Shown: positions 33,215 to 41,949, numbered from the stretch's first letter. The stretch: DNA of 46,025 bases from Candidatus Acidiflorens stordalenmirensis (GCA_003139995.1 PLIC01000064.1:1-46025); one strand, 5' to 3'. Notes: generated from the letters alone by a model not told the origin. Program-made: numbers and translations.

Positions 33215-34426
33215 ATGACCACATTTACGGAACTGCCCCTGTCTGCTGCCTTGCAGCAGAAGTTGGCGGCAGCTCAATTCATTACCCTTACACCCATCCA
33301 GGCGAACGCCATTACTCCTGCCCTTGAAGGCAAGGACGTGATTGGCACCGCCCAAACCGGCACCGGTAAGACTCTCGCGTTCCTGATTCCGATCCTCGAG
33401 ATGCTGCGCGCCGAATCGTCGAAAAATGAACCGTCGAAGAACATCAGCGCCCTTGTCCTGTTGCCAACGCGTGAATTGGCTATGCAGGTTCACGAGCAGT
33501 ACGAACAACTGCGCGACAAAAACATGCCGAAGGCGGCGCTGGTGATCGGCGGCGTAGCCGAGAAGGCGCAGATCCAAAGTCTCCGCTCCGGCTGCGAATT
33601 TGTCATCGCCACTCCGGGACGCTTGCAGGATTTCATCACTCGCAAATTCGCCGACCTGCGCCACGTGGAGATCCTTGTGCTCGACGAAGCCGACCGCATG
33701 CTGGATATGGGTTTTCTTCCGGCCATCCGGCGTATCGTGCAAATTCTGCCGCAGCGGCGCCAGACGCTCTGTTACTCCGCCACCATGGAGCAGTCGGTGG
33801 CCGCGCTGGTGAACGACTACACGCGCGAACCGGTGCGGATAGCGCTGGGATCGGTCCTGAAGCCTGCGGAAAGCGTGCAACTTGAAGCCTATGAGGTGCG
33901 GCCGTCCGAAAAACTCGATGTGCTGCGGCAGTTGCTGTATGAGGAAAAGGGGCAGACCCTGATCTTCACGCGCACGAAACGCGGCTCGCAAAGGCTGGCG
34001 AAAGAACTTGAGCGCGATGGCTTCTCGGCCGCCATGATTCACGGCGATCGCACGCAGTCGCAGCGCAACGCCGCCTTGAGTGGATTTCAGGAAGGACGTT
34101 ACCAGGTGCTGGTCGCGACCGATGTCGCATCCCGCGGCTTGCACTGCGACGACGTGGCGCACGTGATCAACTACGACATTCCAAAGATGGCGGAAGACTT
34201 CATTCACCGCGTCGGGCGTACCGGACGGGCCGGCTCTCAGGGCCGAGCCTCCACACTGGTAACAGGCGCGGAGGTTCTGGAGCTTCGCAATATCGAACGC
34301 ACCTTGAAGCTGCGTATCGAACGTAAGCAGGTGGATGCGTCGGCCAGCGAGCAGCCGAGGCGGTTTGTGCAAAACACGCTGGCATCGCGGACGTTAACGG
34401 CTTTGCCGGGTGAAGTGTTTGTCTAG
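33215..34426 (+). CDS. DEAD-box ATP-dependent RNA helicase
   Basis: A 403-residue helicase core with little extension: Q motif TPIQANAI, Walker A AQTGTGKT, PTRELA, TPGRL, LDEADRMLDMGF (D157-E-A-D160), SAT in YSATM, then the second lobe with ATDVASRGL and HRVGRTGRAG. It resembles the RhlE/DeaD group, unwinding short RNA duplexes in ribosome assembly or decay. The start at 33215 puts the Q motif at the usual place; an in-frame ATG at 33137 would add 26 unrelated residues. It is followed by rpsO and pnp, which fits a role in RNA turnover. Confidence 0.93.
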   Translation: MTTFTELPLSAALQQKLAAAQFITLTPIQANAITPALEGKDVIGTAQTGTGKTLAFLIPILEMLRAESSKNEPSKNISALVLLPTRELAMQVHEQYEQLRDKNMPKAALVIGGVAEKAQIQSLRSGCEFVIATPGRLQDFITRKFADLRHVEILVLDEADRMLDMGFLPAIRRIVQILPQRRQTLCYSATMEQSVAALVNDYTREPVRIALGSVLKPAESVQLEAYEVRPSEKLDVLRQLLYEEKGQTLIFTRTKRGSQRLAKELERDGFSAAMIHGDRTQSQRNAALSGFQEGRYQVLVATDVASRGLHCDDVAHVINYDIPKMAEDFIHRVGRTGRAGSQGRASTLVTGAEVLELRNIERTLKLRIERKQVDASASEQPRRFVQNTLASRTLTALPGEVFV

Positions 34427-34439
34427 ACATCTGTCTAGA
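34422..34439. repeat. Perfect palindrome over the helicase stop codon
   Basis: TCTAGACA-TC-TGTCTAGA is an 8-bp perfect stem that includes the TAG stop (34424-34426). It is followed by AAATTTG and could act as a weak terminator or RNA-stability element. Confidence 0.5.
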
Positions 34440-34463
34440 AATTTGTGGGAATTGGACTGGGTC

Positions 34464-34486
34464 CGCCGGAGCCTTGCGCTCCGGCG
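34464..34486. terminator. GC-rich hairpin between convergent genes
   Basis: CGCCGGAGC-CTTGC-GCTCCGGCG is a perfect 9-bp stem between the helicase gene and the convergent small basic gene. No T tract follows on either strand, so it is not a classical intrinsic terminator. Confidence 0.4.
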
Positions 34487-34501
34487 AATCCCCTAAGGCG
34501 T

Positions 34502-34753
34502 TTAGCGATCGGTTGCCTTGGCGCCGTGTGGGATGGATAGCTCGCTAGAAGTGGGTTCGTCGTCGTTATTGCCGATGCGGAACAGCGCGGCTTGCGCTTC
34601 GGCGTGCTCACGCATCTCACGCATCTCGTCCACCGCGCCGCCTTCCGGTTTTTCCTGCTTCCGCTGGCTCTTGCGCTCGTTCTTGTCCCGCTGTTTTTGT
34701 TGGCGTGCTTGTTCCTTCTGACGTTTGGTAAAAGTCGATCGGCCTCGTGGCAT
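34502..34753 (-). CDS. Small, highly basic coiled protein of unknown function
   Basis: An 83-residue protein. The first 40 residues are extremely Lys/Arg/Gln-rich (MPRGRSTFTKRQKEQARQQK, then QRDKNERKSQRKQEK), and the second half is acidic and helical. A strong ribosome site (GGGGAG) precedes the ATG. It is probably a nucleic-acid- or ribosome-binding protein, by composition only. Its position beside a helicase, rpsO and pnp agrees with that. No named family is recognised. Confidence 0.75.
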   Translation of the reverse strand: MPRGRSTFTKRQKEQARQQKQRDKNERKSQRKQEKPEGGAVDEMREMREHAEAQAALFRIGNNDDEPTSSELSIPHGAKATDR

Positions 34754-34834
34754 TCAAAATCTCCCCGTATTTCTATTTTTTATTATTGTGGCCGGCTACA
34801 TGCAGCGTCTGTAGGGTTGGCCCAGCTTTTGTCC

Positions 34835-34858
34835 CTGGAATAAACGACTGGAATAAAC
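34835..34858 (+). repeat. Direct repeat of CTGGAATAAAC
   Basis: Two exact 11-bp copies (34835-34845 and 34848-34858) lie two bases apart in the intergenic region between the small basic gene and rpsO. They could be paired binding sites for a regulator. Confidence 0.4.
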
Positions 34859-34993
34859 CAGAAGACTGCCGCATCCCTCGTTTGTTTCGAGTCTTAATCA
34901 TAGTATAACCTCGAACCAAGTCGAGATGCATCTCTGCGGCCGCATCGCGTGTGCGCTCGGTAGCGGGCCGATTCCGTGCTGCCGAGACATAAG

Positions 34994-35047
34994 CTACGAG
35001 CTGCGGGCTGCGGGACATCCGGTTTGCCCGAAGCTCGCAGCTCGCAG
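34994..35047. repeat. Imperfect 21-bp inverted repeat upstream of rpsO
   Basis: CTACGAGCTGCGGGCTGCGG (34994-) pairs with CCCGAAGCTCGCAGCTCGCA (35027-), with 18 of 21 positions complementary and a 12-nt loop. It lies upstream of the putative rpsO promoter and looks like a dispersed AGCTGCGAGC-type repeat. The rest of the 412-bp gap 34754-35165 shows no gene. Confidence 0.55.
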
Positions 35048-35090
35048 GTCACCAACACGGAATGAGCCCACTGCCGCGCGCGCCGATTGG

Positions 35091-35120
35091 TTGCCACCTT
35101 CGACAGCGGCGTGTTACCAT
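35091..35120 (+). promoter_or_regulatory. Putative rpsO promoter
   Basis: TTGCCA (35091-35096), an 18-bp spacer and TACCAT (35115-35120) form a moderate sigma-70-type promoter. The leader to the GTG start at 35166 would be about 40 nt. Confidence 0.4.
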
Positions 35121-35165
35121 CAAAAACGTTACCAAAACGAGAAGAGACAGGAGTGCAACAGGTTA

Positions 35166-35432
35166 GTGTTAGCCAGAGAGCAAAAGCAATCCGTCGTTGA
35201 CACGTATCGCACGCACGCTACCGATACCGGCAGTCCCGAAGTTCAAATCGCGCTGTTGAGCGAGCGCATTGGTCAGTTGACGGAACACTTCAAAACGCAC
35301 CAGAAAGACCACGGCTCGCGCCGCGGACTTCTCATGATGGTGAGCCGGCGTCGTGGTCTGCTCGACTACCTGAAGAAGTACGACTCGGAACGGTACAAAA
35401 CCGTAATTTCCAAGCTCGGCATCCGCAAATAA
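35166..35432 (+). CDS. rpsO: 30S ribosomal protein S15
   Basis: An 88-residue primary binder of 16S rRNA in the platform of the small subunit. The family core is complete: [60 protein letters not shown]. The start is the GTG at 35166; AGGAG at 35149-35153 is rather far (12 nt) but no better start exists, and the length then matches the usual 89 residues. It lies directly before pnp, the conserved rpsO-pnp order of many bacteria. Confidence 0.96.
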   Translation: MLAREQKQSVVDTYRTHATDTGSPEVQIALLSERIGQLTEHFKTHQKDHGSRRGLLMMVSRRRGLLDYLKKYDSERYKTVISKLGIRK

Positions 35433-35441
35433 CAGCGCGAT

Positions 35442-35459
35442 CGGCCCTGTGTGGGGCCG
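35442..35459 (+). other. rpsO-pnp intercistronic hairpin
   Basis: CGGCCC-TGTGTG-GGGCCG is a perfect 6-bp stem just after the rpsO stop without a T tract. It recalls the processing stem-loops found between rpsO and pnp in enterobacteria, where RNase III and PNPase autoregulation act. A similar role here is inferred. Confidence 0.5.
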
Positions 35460-35575
35460 GTTCCACACTCCGAGAGCCTTAGCAATGTGCGTTCCCAACC
35501 GCGGCCTAGCATGCGCCTGTCCACGCGAACTCCGTACCCGCGTGCCTGCCCTTCTGCCCAAACAAAGGATGATCT

Positions 35576-38020
35576 ATGAAGCCTGAAGCCACAAAAGTTT
35601 CCGTCGAAATCGCAGGCGGAAAACAACTCTCCTTCGAAACCGGAAAACTTGCCAAGCAGGCCCACGGCGCCGCCGTCGTGCGCTTCGGCGAAAACGTTGT
35701 CCTCGCCACTGCCACCGCCAATCCTGAACCCCGCGAGGGCATCGACTTCTTTCCGCTCACCGTTGATTACCGCGAGTACACCTATGCCGGCGGACGCATC
35801 CCCGGCGGCTTTATCAAGCGCGAAGGCCGCATGAGCGAGCGAGAGGTCCTCACCAGCCGCCAGATTGACCGGCCGGTCCGTCCGATGTTCGCCAATGGAT
35901 TCAACTGCGAGACCCAGGTCATCACCTTCGTCCTCTCCGCCGATACCGAAAACGATCCCGACGTCTGCGGCATCAACGCCGCTTCGGCTGCCTTGACCAT
36001 CTCCGATATTCCTTTTCTCGGCCCGATCGCCGCCGTGCGGGTCGGCCTGATCGACGGTCGCTTCATCGCCAATCCCACATACACCGAAATGCGGGACGGC
36101 GTGCTCAACATCATGGTCGTAGGCACCGCCGATGCGATTGTCATGATCGAGTCCGGTGCGAAGGAAGTGAAGGAAGAGACGGTGGTGGACGCGATCGAAT
36201 TCGCGCACGTCGAAATCAAAAAAATCTGTGCCGCCATCAGCGAGCTGCGCAGCAAGGTCGGCAAGCCGAAGCGCCAGGTGACGCCGCCGGAATTCGACGA
36301 GGCTTACTTCAAGGGCCTGGAATCGAAGATCGGCGCTCGACTGGCCGAGGCTCTTGACACCGGGAAACATCCGAAATCCGAGAGCTACGAATTGGTTCGC
36401 TCTTTGGAGAAAGAACTGCTGGCTGCTCTGCCCGAAGACGACGAAGCGGGTAAGGCGAAGCTGAAAGAGTATTACGAGGTGCTGCGTGAGCGCATTTTCC
36501 GCCGTCAGGTGATCAATGACAAGCACCGGCCCGACGGACGCGCATTCGACCAGATACGCGAGATTTGGATCGAAGCCGGCGTTCTGCCTCGGGCGCACGG
36601 CAGCGCAGTCTTCACTCGCGGTGAAACCCAGGCATTAGTTACCACCACGCTCGGCACCAGCGACGACATGCAGCGTCTCGAGGGCTTTGAAGGCGAAGGC
36701 AAGAAGCGCTTCATGCTGCACTACAACTTTCCGCCGTTTTCCGTTGGGGAAGTTGGATTTATGCGTGGCGCTGGACGCCGTGAGATCGGCCATGGAGCAC
36801 TCGCCGAACGCGCCATTTCGGCGGTGCTTCCGACCGAAGACAATTGGCCCTACGCCATGCGTGTCGTCTCCGACATTCTGGAGTCGAACGGATCTTCGTC
36901 GATGGCCACGATTTGCGGCGCCTCGCTCTCGCTGATGGATGCGGGCGTGCCGTTGAAGGCTCCAGTGGCTGGAGTTGCGATGGGATTGGTGAAGGAGGGC
37001 GAGCAATACGCCATCCTGACCGACATTGCCGGCGCGGAAGATCATTACGGCGACATGGATTTCAAGGTTGCCGGAACCAAAGACGGCATCACCGCGCTGC
37101 AAATGGATATTAAGGTTGCGGGCATCACTTCGCAGATCATGCGCGAGGCGCTGGCGCAGGCGCAGCGTGGGCGGCTGTTCATTCTCGGAAAGATGGACGA
37201 GGTTCTCACCGCGGGCCGCGTCAAGGTTTCGACTTACGCGCCTCGTATCTACACCCTGCAAATTCCAGTAGACAAGATTCGCGACGTGATTGGGCCCGGT
37301 GGCAAGATGATCCGCAGCATCATCGAGCAGACCGGCGTGAAGATCGACGTGGAAGATTCTGGCAAGGTCAACGTGGCTTCGAACGATGAAGTCTCGGCGA
37401 ACAAGGCGTTGCAGATTATCCGCGACCTGACGGCTTCGGCCGAGGTGGGGAAGACTTATCTCGGCAAGGTCAGCCGCTTGGCGGATTTCGGCGCGTTCGT
37501 CGAAATTCTTCCCGGATTGGATGGCCTGCTGCACATCAGCGAGGTCGCCGAACACAGAATCAAGGATGTTCGCGACGAACTGAAAGAAGGCGACCAGGTG
37601 CTCGTCAAAGTTCTGGCCGTCGAAGGCAACCGGATCAAGCTGTCTCGGAAGGCAATTCTAAAAGAGCAGCGCGCCAAGATGGGCGGCGGGGCTCCGCCTC
37701 CGGAAACTGACGACGTAGCGCACGCGGCGTCCTCGGCGCTGCCAGTGCCGCCAGCGCCGCAAGGCGCGCCCACGGCAGTGATCGAAGGCGGCGCAGAGTT
37801 CGATGCGGATGACGAGCCAAACTTCAACCGTGTGGATGGAGTGGTTGCGTCGGTAGAGGCGGGTGGCGCGCGTCCGGAAGGCACGCGTGACGGACGCCCC
37901 AGCGGCGGTGGCGATCGTGATCGCAATCGTCGTCGGCGCGGTCGCGGCGGTCCGGGTCGCGGCCCAGGAGGTCGCCCCGGTGGCCACTCTGGCGGCGGTG
38001 GCGGACACGGAAGAAGGTAG
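35576..38020 (+). CDS. pnp: Polyribonucleotide nucleotidyltransferase (PNPase)
   Basis: An 814-residue 3'-5' phosphorolytic exoribonuclease. Two RNase PH domains occupy about 1-240 and 310-555, joined by an all-helical linker. A KH domain follows (about 565-615: VIGPGGKMIRSIIEQTGVKI), then an S1 domain (about 623-695: GKVSRLADFGAFVEILPGLD, GLLHISEV). Beyond residue 700 is an unusual 114-residue tail, first Ala/Pro-rich, ending in an Arg/Gly-rich stretch (RDRNRRRRGRGGPGRGPGGR and on) likely to bind RNA or partner proteins. E. coli PNPase is 711 residues, so the tail is the main difference. A strong terminator follows. Confidence 0.97.
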   Translation: MKPEATKVSVEIAGGKQLSFETGKLAKQAHGAAVVRFGENVVLATATANPEPREGIDFFPLTVDYREYTYAGGRIPGGFIKREGRMSEREVLTSRQIDRPVRPMFANGFNCETQVITFVLSADTENDPDVCGINAASAALTISDIPFLGPIAAVRVGLIDGRFIANPTYTEMRDGVLNIMVVGTADAIVMIESGAKEVKEETVVDAIEFAHVEIKKICAAISELRSKVGKPKRQVTPPEFDEAYFKGLESKIGARLAEALDTGKHPKSESYELVRSLEKELLAALPEDDEAGKAKLKEYYEVLRERIFRRQVINDKHRPDGRAFDQIREIWIEAGVLPRAHGSAVFTRGETQALVTTTLGTSDDMQRLEGFEGEGKKRFMLHYNFPPFSVGEVGFMRGAGRREIGHGALAERAISAVLPTEDNWPYAMRVVSDILESNGSSSMATICGASLSLMDAGVPLKAPVAGVAMGLVKEGEQYAILTDIAGAEDHYGDMDFKVAGTKDGITALQMDIKVAGITSQIMREALAQAQRGRLFILGKMDEVLTAGRVKVSTYAPRIYTLQIPVDKIRDVIGPGGKMIRSIIEQTGVKIDVEDSGKVNVASNDEVSANKALQIIRDLTASAEVGKTYLGKVSRLADFGAFVEILPGLDGLLHISEVAEHRIKDVRDELKEGDQVLVKVLAVEGNRIKLSRKAILKEQRAKMGGGAPPPETDDVAHAASSALPVPPAPQGAPTAVIEGGAEFDADDEPNFNRVDGVVASVEAGGARPEGTRDGRPSGGGDRDRNRRRRGRGGPGRGPGGRPGGHSGGGGGHGRR

Positions 38021-38055
38021 GGTCCGTTCCTAAGTAGCCAATTGAAAGTAGCGCG

Positions 38056-38082
38056 AAGGGCCGCAGCGATGCGGCCCTTTCT
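38056..38082 (+). terminator. Intrinsic terminator after pnp
   Basis: AAGGGCCGCA-GCGA-TGCGGCCCTT is a perfect 10-bp stem with a tetraloop, followed by TCT within a T-rich end. It lies 36 bp after the pnp stop. Confidence 0.8.
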
Positions 38083-38161
38083 ACGTGAGGGTTGCTTCGT
38101 CGCCGCGTGGGGAAAATTGCAAAGGCACGCGGACAGAAATGTCGGCGCCACGCGGGGAATA

Positions 38162-38959
38162 TCAGATGGACAAGCGTTTGAAGATAGTTTCCGGGATCTG
38201 TCGGACGGCGGTCATGATGTAACGCCAGATTCTTGGCGTGTAGAGGACGTCGGGGGAACGGCGTTCGAGGGCGCGTACGATGTCGCGAGCCACCTGCTCC
38301 GGATCGGCAAAGCGCGCGGAGTTGGGCAGGTGATCGGTCATCGGAGTCTGCACAGGCCCGGGCTTGATGGTGATGACGCGAACGCCAGCGGGATGCAAGC
38401 GGCTGCGGAGTCCTTGCAGGAAAAGAGAAAGCGCGCCTTTTGTCGAACCGTAAACGTAGTTGGAGCGGCGGGCTCGATCTCCGGCGACGGAGGTGATGGC
38501 GGCCAGGCATCCGGTGCCGCGGCGTTCCAAATCGGCGGCGAATAAGGTGAGGATCGCGGTGGCACTGACAAAGTTGACTTGCAACTCCTGAAGCAGAACA
38601 TCGATCGACGTTTCGGAATCCTCCTGGTCGTGCATGGAGCCGTAAGCGAGAAGCACGGTGTCAAAGTCACGGAAAGTTCGGCGGGCAAATTCGAAGACGG
38701 CGGCGTGTTGCTGAATAGAGGCTAAGTCGGCAGAATAAGTCGAGACATTGTGAGCGCCACGAACTAGTAAGTCAGCTTGTAGCTCGGCGAGACGCTGGGG
38801 CGAGCGAGCTACGAGAAGTAACTCGCGGCCCTGCCGGGCCAATTGGCGTTGAACTTCCAGCGCAATACCGGAAGTGGCGCCAAGGATGACGATCTTCTTC
38901 ATGGCGGTTGCGGGCGTGGCCGCGGGGCGGGTGGTTGTGGGGTGCGCGGCGATCGTCAT
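38162..38959 (-). CDS. DprE2-like short-chain dehydrogenase
   Basis: A 265-residue SDR enzyme. After a 20-residue Thr/Ala-rich lead, the Rossmann loop is VILGATSGIALEVQRQLA. Catalytic Tyr and Lys are in YVYGSTKGALS, and the Ser is in ITSVAGDRAR. GATSGIA and the late PGPVQTPMT are close to DprE2, which reduces polyprenyl-phospho-2-keto-erythro-pentofuranose to the arabinose form. The start at 38959 overlaps the DprE1-like stop (ATGA), so the two are translated together, as in the mycobacterial DprE1-DprE2 pair. Met20 (38902) is an alternative start. The exact sugar is an inference. Confidence 0.85.
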   Translation of the reverse strand: MTIAAHPTTTRPAATPATAMKKIVILGATSGIALEVQRQLARQGRELLLVARSPQRLAELQADLLVRGAHNVSTYSADLASIQQHAAVFEFARRTFRDFDTVLLAYGSMHDQEDSETSIDVLLQELQVNFVSATAILTLFAADLERRGTGCLAAITSVAGDRARRSNYVYGSTKGALSLFLQGLRSRLHPAGVRVITIKPGPVQTPMTDHLPNSARFADPEQVARDIVRALERRSPDVLYTPRIWRYIMTAVRQIPETIFKRLSI

Positions 38960-40317
38960 TGCGCCCCCGTTACGCGCCGCCAGAATGAGGACGATATCTT
39001 CGGGTCGATGTAGGGCACAAAGCCTCGCCAGCGCGGGAACGAGGCTTCAAACAGCGCGGGGCTCATGCGCGCGTCTTTAGCGGGGTAGAGCGCCCCACCG
39101 CTTTGCCGGACAATTTCATCGAGTGACTGCATAAGTCTAAGCGTCCGCTCGCCGCGCATGGCGAAGTCGAGCGCGATGGTGAGTCCGGGGCGCGGGAATG
39201 AGAGCATGCCAGCCGGTGGCGCGGAGCCGAATTGCTTCAGCACTCCTAAGAAAGAGCCCATGCCGGAGCGCGCGATGCGATCGAGTAATTCGGCGAATGC
39301 TTCGAGGTTCGTTTCCGGAATTACGCACTGATATTGCAGGAAACCTTGTTTGCCATAGAGCAGGTTCCATTGCCGAATGGAATCAAGCGGGGTGAAAAAC
39401 GAGTCGTAAGGAACGACGACTGCGCCTTTCTTGGCCGCGTGAATGCTGTAGTAGGCCATGTTGAAGGCCTTCACCGAGTAACGGTTGAGCATCCAGGACG
39501 GCAGTGCGAAAGGCAGTTTGGGGCCGCGCCGCGGGTGAAATTCCTTGCCATGATCGGCGGCATGGTTGCCGCGAAAGAAGATGCCACGAGCGTTCTTCCC
39601 GGCGAAACAGTCGAGCCAGGCCACGGTGTATTCGAAGCGGTCGTTGCTCTCGCGGTTCAGGTCGAGAAAAGTGTTCAGGGATTGAAAGGGGATGGACTCG
39701 GCGTCGATCCAGGGACCCGCTACGCGTTTGAGTTGAATGTCTGCCCACGCGATTACGCCAGTCAGGCCGAGGCCACCGATGGTGGCGTGCAGCATGTCGG
39801 AATTTTCTTCGGAATTGCAGATTACCAGGCCGTCGTTCGAGCGGTGCAGGCCGATTTGGCGGACGTGAGCGCCGAAAGTCCCAGCGCAGTGATGGTTCTT
39901 ACCGTGGACGTCATTGGCGCTGGCTCCGCCCACGGTGACAAAACGCGTGCCGGGCGTGACGGGAAGAAACCATCCTTTAGGAAGGAATACGTCGATGATG
40001 TCGGAGAGGCTGACGCCGCTTTCCGAGCGCAACATGCCAGTGGATTCGTCGAAACCGAGGATGCGGTTGAGACGGCGGCAGTCGACCAGATCGCGTCCGG
40101 CGTTGAGACAAGAGTCGCCGTAGCTGCGGCCGAGGCCGTAGGGAAGCAGGAAACCCGGCACCGCAGCTTTGAGAATGTCCGGCACCTGGTCGTTCCATGC
40201 AGGCTTGTGGACATGATGGTGCGCGCTCTTTGGGTAACGGCCCCACGAAAGAATTTGCTCGGTGGGCGGCGGTGCTGCGAATTGTTTGCGCAAGGCTGCG
40301 GCTGATTGACTCGACAT
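38956..40317 (-). CDS. DprE1-like FAD-dependent polyprenyl-phosphoribose oxidase
   Basis: A 453-residue flavoprotein of the VAO/ALO family. The FAD-binding PP-loop is LPYGLGRSYGDSCLN (about 58-72), followed by TPGTRFVTVGGASANDVHGKN-type FAD contacts. Near the C-terminus LYPAKDARM matches the LYTAKDSR segment of DprE1 that holds its active-site Lys. The enzyme would oxidise the 2'-OH of polyprenyl-phosphoribose. At the position of the benzothiazinone-target cysteine of mycobacterial DprE1 (ICVDF as remembered), this protein reads IALDF. The start at 40317 (MSSQSAAALRKQF) is preferred; a TTG at 40359 is possible. It lies between the UbiA and DprE2-like genes. Confidence 0.86.
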   Translation of the reverse strand: MSSQSAAALRKQFAAPPPTEQILSWGRYPKSAHHHVHKPAWNDQVPDILKAAVPGFLLPYGLGRSYGDSCLNAGRDLVDCRRLNRILGFDESTGMLRSESGVSLSDIIDVFLPKGWFLPVTPGTRFVTVGGASANDVHGKNHHCAGTFGAHVRQIGLHRSNDGLVICNSEENSDMLHATIGGLGLTGVIAWADIQLKRVAGPWIDAESIPFQSLNTFLDLNRESNDRFEYTVAWLDCFAGKNARGIFFRGNHAADHGKEFHPRRGPKLPFALPSWMLNRYSVKAFNMAYYSIHAAKKGAVVVPYDSFFTPLDSIRQWNLLYGKQGFLQYQCVIPETNLEAFAELLDRIARSGMGSFLGVLKQFGSAPPAGMLSFPRPGLTIALDFAMRGERTLRLMQSLDEIVRQSGGALYPAKDARMSPALFEASFPRWRGFVPYIDPKISSSFWRRVTGAQ

Positions 40318-40379
40318 ACTAAGTGTGCCGAAAGCAAATTCAATAACTTCGAAGGCCAAGTGGCCCTAATGTTATCGCC

Positions 40380-41852
40380 CTACCAGTTTATGTGTACCAT
40401 GCTTGCGGCGATGACGGCCACAGAGGCCAGGGCCACCCCGTAACTGACTGGGTCCCGGATGGCAAGCGTGACCGGGTCTTCCTTCAATTCTCCGCGATGC
40501 GCCAGGAGCCAGGTTCGGCTGAGCCAATAAAGAATGATGGGGCCAAGCAGAAAGAGAAACTCCGGCGAGGAGTAGAGCAGTCGGACGTCCTGACTCTGAA
40601 CGTAGAGGCTGAAAATGACGACAGCGGAAAAACTGCTGCCAACGCCGAGCGCGAGCAGAAGTTCGCGGTCGCCGGCGTGGTAGCCGCGTCCGGAGTTGCC
40701 GGCCTTAACTAAGTCGCTGGCGTGGAGTAACTCAGAGTAACGCTTCGCCATTGCGAGACTAAGAAAGAAAAACATCGAGAACGCCAGAAACCACTGCGAG
40801 AGTGGCGTGGCGGAAATCAAAGCTCCAGCGAGGATGCGGAAGCTGTAAAAGCTGGATAGAACGAAAACGTCGAGCAGAGCAATCTTTTTGAGATAGAGCG
40901 AATACAACATGGTAAGCGCGGCGTATCCAAGCAGGGCCAGGCCAAATTGCGCGTCGAAGAAGAAGCCCAGGCCGAGTGCCACGGAGAGCAAGATAAAGGA
41001 GGCGACGAAACCTCCAGGGATTGAGATTTCGCCGGCGGCGAATGGACGCCCTTTTTTCCATGGATGTTCGCGATCGGAATGGAGATCGAGAAGGTCGTTG
41101 AGAATATAGAGACCGGAGGCGCAAAAGCCGAAGAGCGCGAAGCCAATGAGGGTGCGGACAAGGGGCTCGACCGTGAGGTTATGGGACAGGGCGAGGGGCA
41201 GGAAAAGCAAAAGATTCTTCGCCCAGTGGTGGCCGCGGAGGGCGTTGATCCATGTTCGGAACGACGCGCGAAACGATGCGGGAGGTTCGAGGATCGTGCC
41301 TTTGAGCGTGGTTACGGCGGCGGCTTGTTCGGCACGGGCCTGCGTGCCGACCACGTATGCCGCCTGGGCATTCCGCCAAACGTCTAGATCGGCGGCAGAG
41401 TCGCCCACGTATTCGAAGCCGGTTTCGGCGAAGTGCTGCGCTAGAAACGCAGCTTTGGTCCCTCCCTTGAGATTCAGTTGGCCGTCGCTGGCGTGGACTT
41501 CGTCGAAGAGGCCGAGATAGCTGGAGATCGCATCGGCAATCTCGCGGTCGGCGGCAGTTGCGAGGGCGATACGGCGGCCGGCGGCTTTTTCCTGCCGGAG
41601 AAGATCAAGAACCTGCTGCCGATAGGGAAGACGAGCCGGGTTCAGTTGGATCCTGGCGGCGAGTTTGTGCTTGAGAGAGGCTCGTCCCGAAAGCAACCAG
41701 AAGGGAAGCAGCAGGAGCGTGATGGGGCGGGTTTTGAGGAGGACGAGGATGCACTCCCAAAGGACGTTGCCTCGGATCAGTGTGCCGTCGAGATCGACGC
41801 ACAAAATCGGGGATGGCACCTTGGCGGGTTTGGCTCCTGTGACAGACCCCAT
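40380..41852 (-). CDS. HAD phosphatase-UbiA prenyltransferase fusion (DPPR synthase-like)
   Basis: A 490-residue protein starting at 41852 behind GAGGATC. The N-terminal HAD domain (about 15-205) has CVDLDGTLI with D20 and D22. The C-terminal UbiA-type membrane domain (about 215-490) has GHHWAKNLLLFLPL, the prenyl-phosphate motif NDLLDLHSDREHPWKKGRP (from N252) and the second YSLYLKKIALLDVFVLSSFY block. This matches enzymes that transfer 5-phosphoribose to polyprenyl phosphate; the HAD part could remove the 5-phosphate, giving the DprE1 substrate. With the next two genes it forms an operon for polyprenyl-phospho-arabinose-type donors. The HAD role is inferred. Confidence 0.88.
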   Translation of the reverse strand: MGSVTGAKPAKVPSPILCVDLDGTLIRGNVLWECILVLLKTRPITLLLLPFWLLSGRASLKHKLAARIQLNPARLPYRQQVLDLLRQEKAAGRRIALATAADREIADAISSYLGLFDEVHASDGQLNLKGGTKAAFLAQHFAETGFEYVGDSAADLDVWRNAQAAYVVGTQARAEQAAAVTTLKGTILEPPASFRASFRTWINALRGHHWAKNLLLFLPLALSHNLTVEPLVRTLIGFALFGFCASGLYILNDLLDLHSDREHPWKKGRPFAAGEISIPGGFVASFILLSVALGLGFFFDAQFGLALLGYAALTMLYSLYLKKIALLDVFVLSSFYSFRILAGALISATPLSQWFLAFSMFFFLSLAMAKRYSELLHASDLVKAGNSGRGYHAGDRELLLALGVGSSFSAVVIFSLYVQSQDVRLLYSSPEFLFLLGPIILYWLSRTWLLAHRGELKEDPVTLAIRDPVSYGVALASVAVIAASMVHINW

Positions 41853-41949
41853 GGGATGATCCTCGCATAAACGAGGGGGCGAAATACTGGAATAAGTAGC
41901 ACACCGAGGTAACCTGGGTAACATGCGCTGGATGGGACGGGAGGTTAGT
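41853..41949. promoter_or_regulatory. Divergent promoter region
   Basis: A 97-bp gap shared by the divergent UbiA operon and the GT-C gene pair. It holds GAGGTAACCTGGGTAAC, a tandem GGTAAC motif. No confident -35/-10 pair could be assigned. Confidence 0.35.

Noticed and set aside
35442-35459. Intrinsic terminator separating rpsO and pnp
   Set aside because: The hairpin has no T tract; an intercistronic processing element fits better.
39334-40305. 323-codon plus-strand frame
   Set aside because: Antisense to the DprE1-like gene; no family resemblance, while the minus strand has clear FAD motifs.
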